Of a DNA stretch of 6,196 nucleotides, positions 5,526 to 6,196 are shown in pieces. The DNA is from Methanosarcinales archaeon (GTDB lineage: Archaea > Halobacteriota > Methanosarcinia > Methanosarcinales > Methanogasteraceae). The DNA lies in contig JAUWCK010000070.1 of the NCBI GenBank assembly GCA_030609345.1, positions 1-6,196 of the forward strand. Reading direction: 5' to 3'. The notes under the pieces were generated by a model. That model was given only the letters and a program-made list of their open reading frames with translations, was not told the DNA's origin and ran no database searches. Numbering within the stretch: the stretch's first letter is position 1; the number at the start of each line of letters is the position of its first letter. A program made the translations under genes and the position numbers.

Positions 5526-5867
5526 ATGACAAAAGCATCTTTTGATATGTGGATGATTGGATTGCTATATATATTAGCACCAAAATGGATATACGGAACA
5601 AGTAAAGACTTCAACTCGATAATCGATTATGCGGCATTTACATGTGCTATAATCGTAATTGGAGTAGGTCTATTTTACATCATGAAAAACGCCTCGATAG
5701 AGGGATATAGGTATCTGGTGGTAGATTCAAACCGCGGACGTCCACTCAGCGGATATACAATGGCTATCTGTTATGGTTTAGGTGTTTTGATAATAATCTA
5801 CTCTGGTGATTATTTGTTTATGCTATATACCATCTTGGTGGTATTGTTCACATCAAAACCAGAATAA
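5526..5867 (+). CDS. small multi-pass membrane protein, function unknown
   Basis: The 113-residue protein has about four hydrophobic segments: roughly 8-23, 33-53, 76-92 and 95-110. A polar middle loop (MKNASIEGYRYLVVDSNRGRPLSG, in part) lies around 53-76. No signal motif, metal site or known family is recognised. The start is fixed by a strong SD. Base use differs from the neighbours: AT-rich with many ATA and TTA codons, against the GC-leaning ribosomal and tgtA genes, which suggests acquired DNA. It is convergent with the tiny-ORF operon and overlaps the membrane-peptide frame by 20 bp (5848-5867). Taxon-restricted or mobile-element cargo origin is plausible; a partial gene is less likely because both SD and stop are in place. 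Confidence 0.7.
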   Translation: MTKASFDMWMIGLLYILAPKWIYGTSKDFNSIIDYAAFTCAIIVIGVGLFYIMKNASIEGYRYLVVDSNRGRPLSGYTMAICYGLGVLIIIYSGDYLFMLYTILVVLFTSKPE

Positions 5868-5952
5868 CAACACAGAGTAGGGCAAGAGCGATTAAAAATC
5901 CAACAATGTCCTTAATGTTCATCCCGACCTCCATGATCCGAACCTGATCCAT
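5848..5952 (-). CDS. single-pass membrane micropeptide
   Basis: This short frame encodes 34 residues from the ATG at 5952, or 24 from the ATG at 5922. The core is one hydrophobic helix following NIKDIVGF and ending VVILVLM, with only a short polar N-terminus and no soluble C-terminal tail, so it would be a bare membrane anchor or membrane-protein partner. The 5922 start has an excellent SD, GGAGGT at 5927-5932, four bases upstream. The 5952 start has AAAAGGA seven bases upstream, so two products are possible. The SD of the inner start lies inside the preceding overlapping 25-residue frame, which suggests translational coupling. Function unknown; the evidence is SD plus composition, not homology. 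Confidence 0.5.
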   Translation of the reverse strand: MDQVRIMEVGMNIKDIVGFLIALALLCVVILVLM

Positions 5953-5989
5953 CAATATATCCTTTTGGACGCACTTCAATTACCCCCAT
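5912..5989 (-). CDS. 25-residue hydrophilic micropeptide, leaderless
   Basis: From the ATG at 5989 the frame reads MGVIEVRPKGYID, then a Gly/Ser/Asp/His-rich stretch (GSGSDHGG), and stops at 5912 within the start region of the membrane micropeptide (11-base overlap with its ATG at 5922). A TATA box is centred about 24 bases before the ATG, so the mRNA should begin at or near it, as for sppA. The acidic His/Asp/Gly end might bind a metal, but this is a guess. A +1 shift near the end would join it to the membrane helix as one ~49-residue tail-anchored protein, so a sequencing error or programmed shift is an alternative. No homologue is recognised. Confidence 0.4.
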   Translation of the reverse strand: MGVIEVRPKGYIDGSGSDHGGRDEH

Positions 5990-6009
5990 GCCTCTTTTCA
6001 CTCTTCTCC

Positions 6010-6017
6010 TATATTAA
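6010..6017 (-). promoter_or_regulatory. TATA box of the micropeptide operon
   Basis: TTAATATA on the minus strand, identical to the tRNA-Gln TATA octamer, is followed by GGAGAAGAG and lies about 24 bases before the ATG at 5989. The spacing supports a leaderless transcript carrying both micropeptide frames. Confidence 0.5.
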
Positions 6018-6190
6018 CTCTTCCAACCCCTCAAAACCCTTTCGACCACGCGACAACCCCCGACCTCCGCGCACACAGCGATAGTCTCCGAAGCCCCATC
6101 CACGCCACCCCCGAATGAAGAGGCTGTCTCACAATTCAAAATCACGGCAAAAAGAAGACCGAACAGAGCTTTATATCTAAAAATAAGCAT
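6014..6190 (-). CDS. possible small secreted or lipoprotein-like ORF, doubtful
   Basis: A 58-residue frame starts at the ATG at 6190 with a signal-peptide-like opening (MLIFRYKALFGLLFAVILNC): a basic n-region, a hydrophobic core and then Cys20, which could act as a lipobox-like site. The rest is Gly/Val-rich with two more cysteines near residues 42 and 48. No SD or TATA box can be judged because only six bases remain upstream. The stop lies inside the TATA box of the micropeptide operon. The plus strand here is strongly C-rich at 6025-6116, so the open frame may be chance. If 6120 onward is an insertion-sequence end, the ORF is not a native gene. Confidence 0.2.
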   Translation of the reverse strand: MLIFRYKALFGLLFAVILNCETASSFGGGVDGASETIAVCAEVGGCRVVERVLRGWKS

Positions 6191-6196
6191 CTGATT

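Noticed and set aside
6027..6095. 22-codon minus-strand frame beginning MGLRRL
   Set aside because: Arg-rich translation of a G-rich strand with no SD or TATA box at a fitting distance.
1..6196. CRISPR array, C/D box RNA or integrase attachment site
   Set aside because: No regularly spaced repeats, no paired C/D motifs in intergenic DNA, no integrase gene, and no second copy of the tRNA 3' end were seen.

Overview
The window reads as chromosomal DNA from a euryarchaeon, probably in or near the methanogen/anaerobic methane-oxidiser lineages. The evidence is an archaeal archaeosine tRNA-guanine transglycosylase, archaeal-type ribosomal proteins in the order S13-S4-S11, an archaeal tRNA-Gln with an A1-U72 pair, and a transcription layout in which TATA-like boxes sit about 22-30 bases before start codons that mostly lack Shine-Dalgarno sites (leaderless mRNAs). 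I cannot name the genus from sequence alone.

Left part (1-1990): a tRNA-Gln(UUG) gene on the minus strand is divergent from a membrane-anchored S49 peptidase (SppA) on the plus strand. Their ~120-base spacer holds two opposed TATA boxes with a perfect 7-bp palindrome between them. SppA converges on a cysteine-rich protein of unknown function on the minus strand, and the two reading frames overlap tail to tail by 113 bp.

Middle (1989-3809): tgtA, for the enzyme that inserts preQ0 into tRNA for archaeosine synthesis, lies on the minus strand. It ends without the PUA domain found in the longest family members. Divergent from it is a 64-residue zinc-ribbon-like protein.

Ribosomal operon (3813-5262, minus): S13, S4 and S11 are tightly packed, with SD sites inside the operon. 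Directly after S11 the series stops against the convergent zinc-ribbon gene. The rpoD-L18e-L13-S9-rpoN-rpoK block that follows S11 in many euryarchaea is not here.

Right end (5263-6196): the character changes. A 263-bp spacer carries three inverted repeats, one of them like an IS200/IS605-type end hairpin. It is followed by an AT-rich gene for a small multi-pass membrane protein. Convergent with this gene, on the minus strand, is a two-frame mini-operon of very small ORFs: a 25-residue hydrophilic peptide whose ATG lies about 24 bases from a TATA box, overlapped by a 24-34 residue single-pass membrane peptide with its own strong SD. The last ~75 bases may be the end of an insertion sequence or the start of a small signal-peptide-like ORF. 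This right end looks like accessory DNA and is the least explained part of the window.
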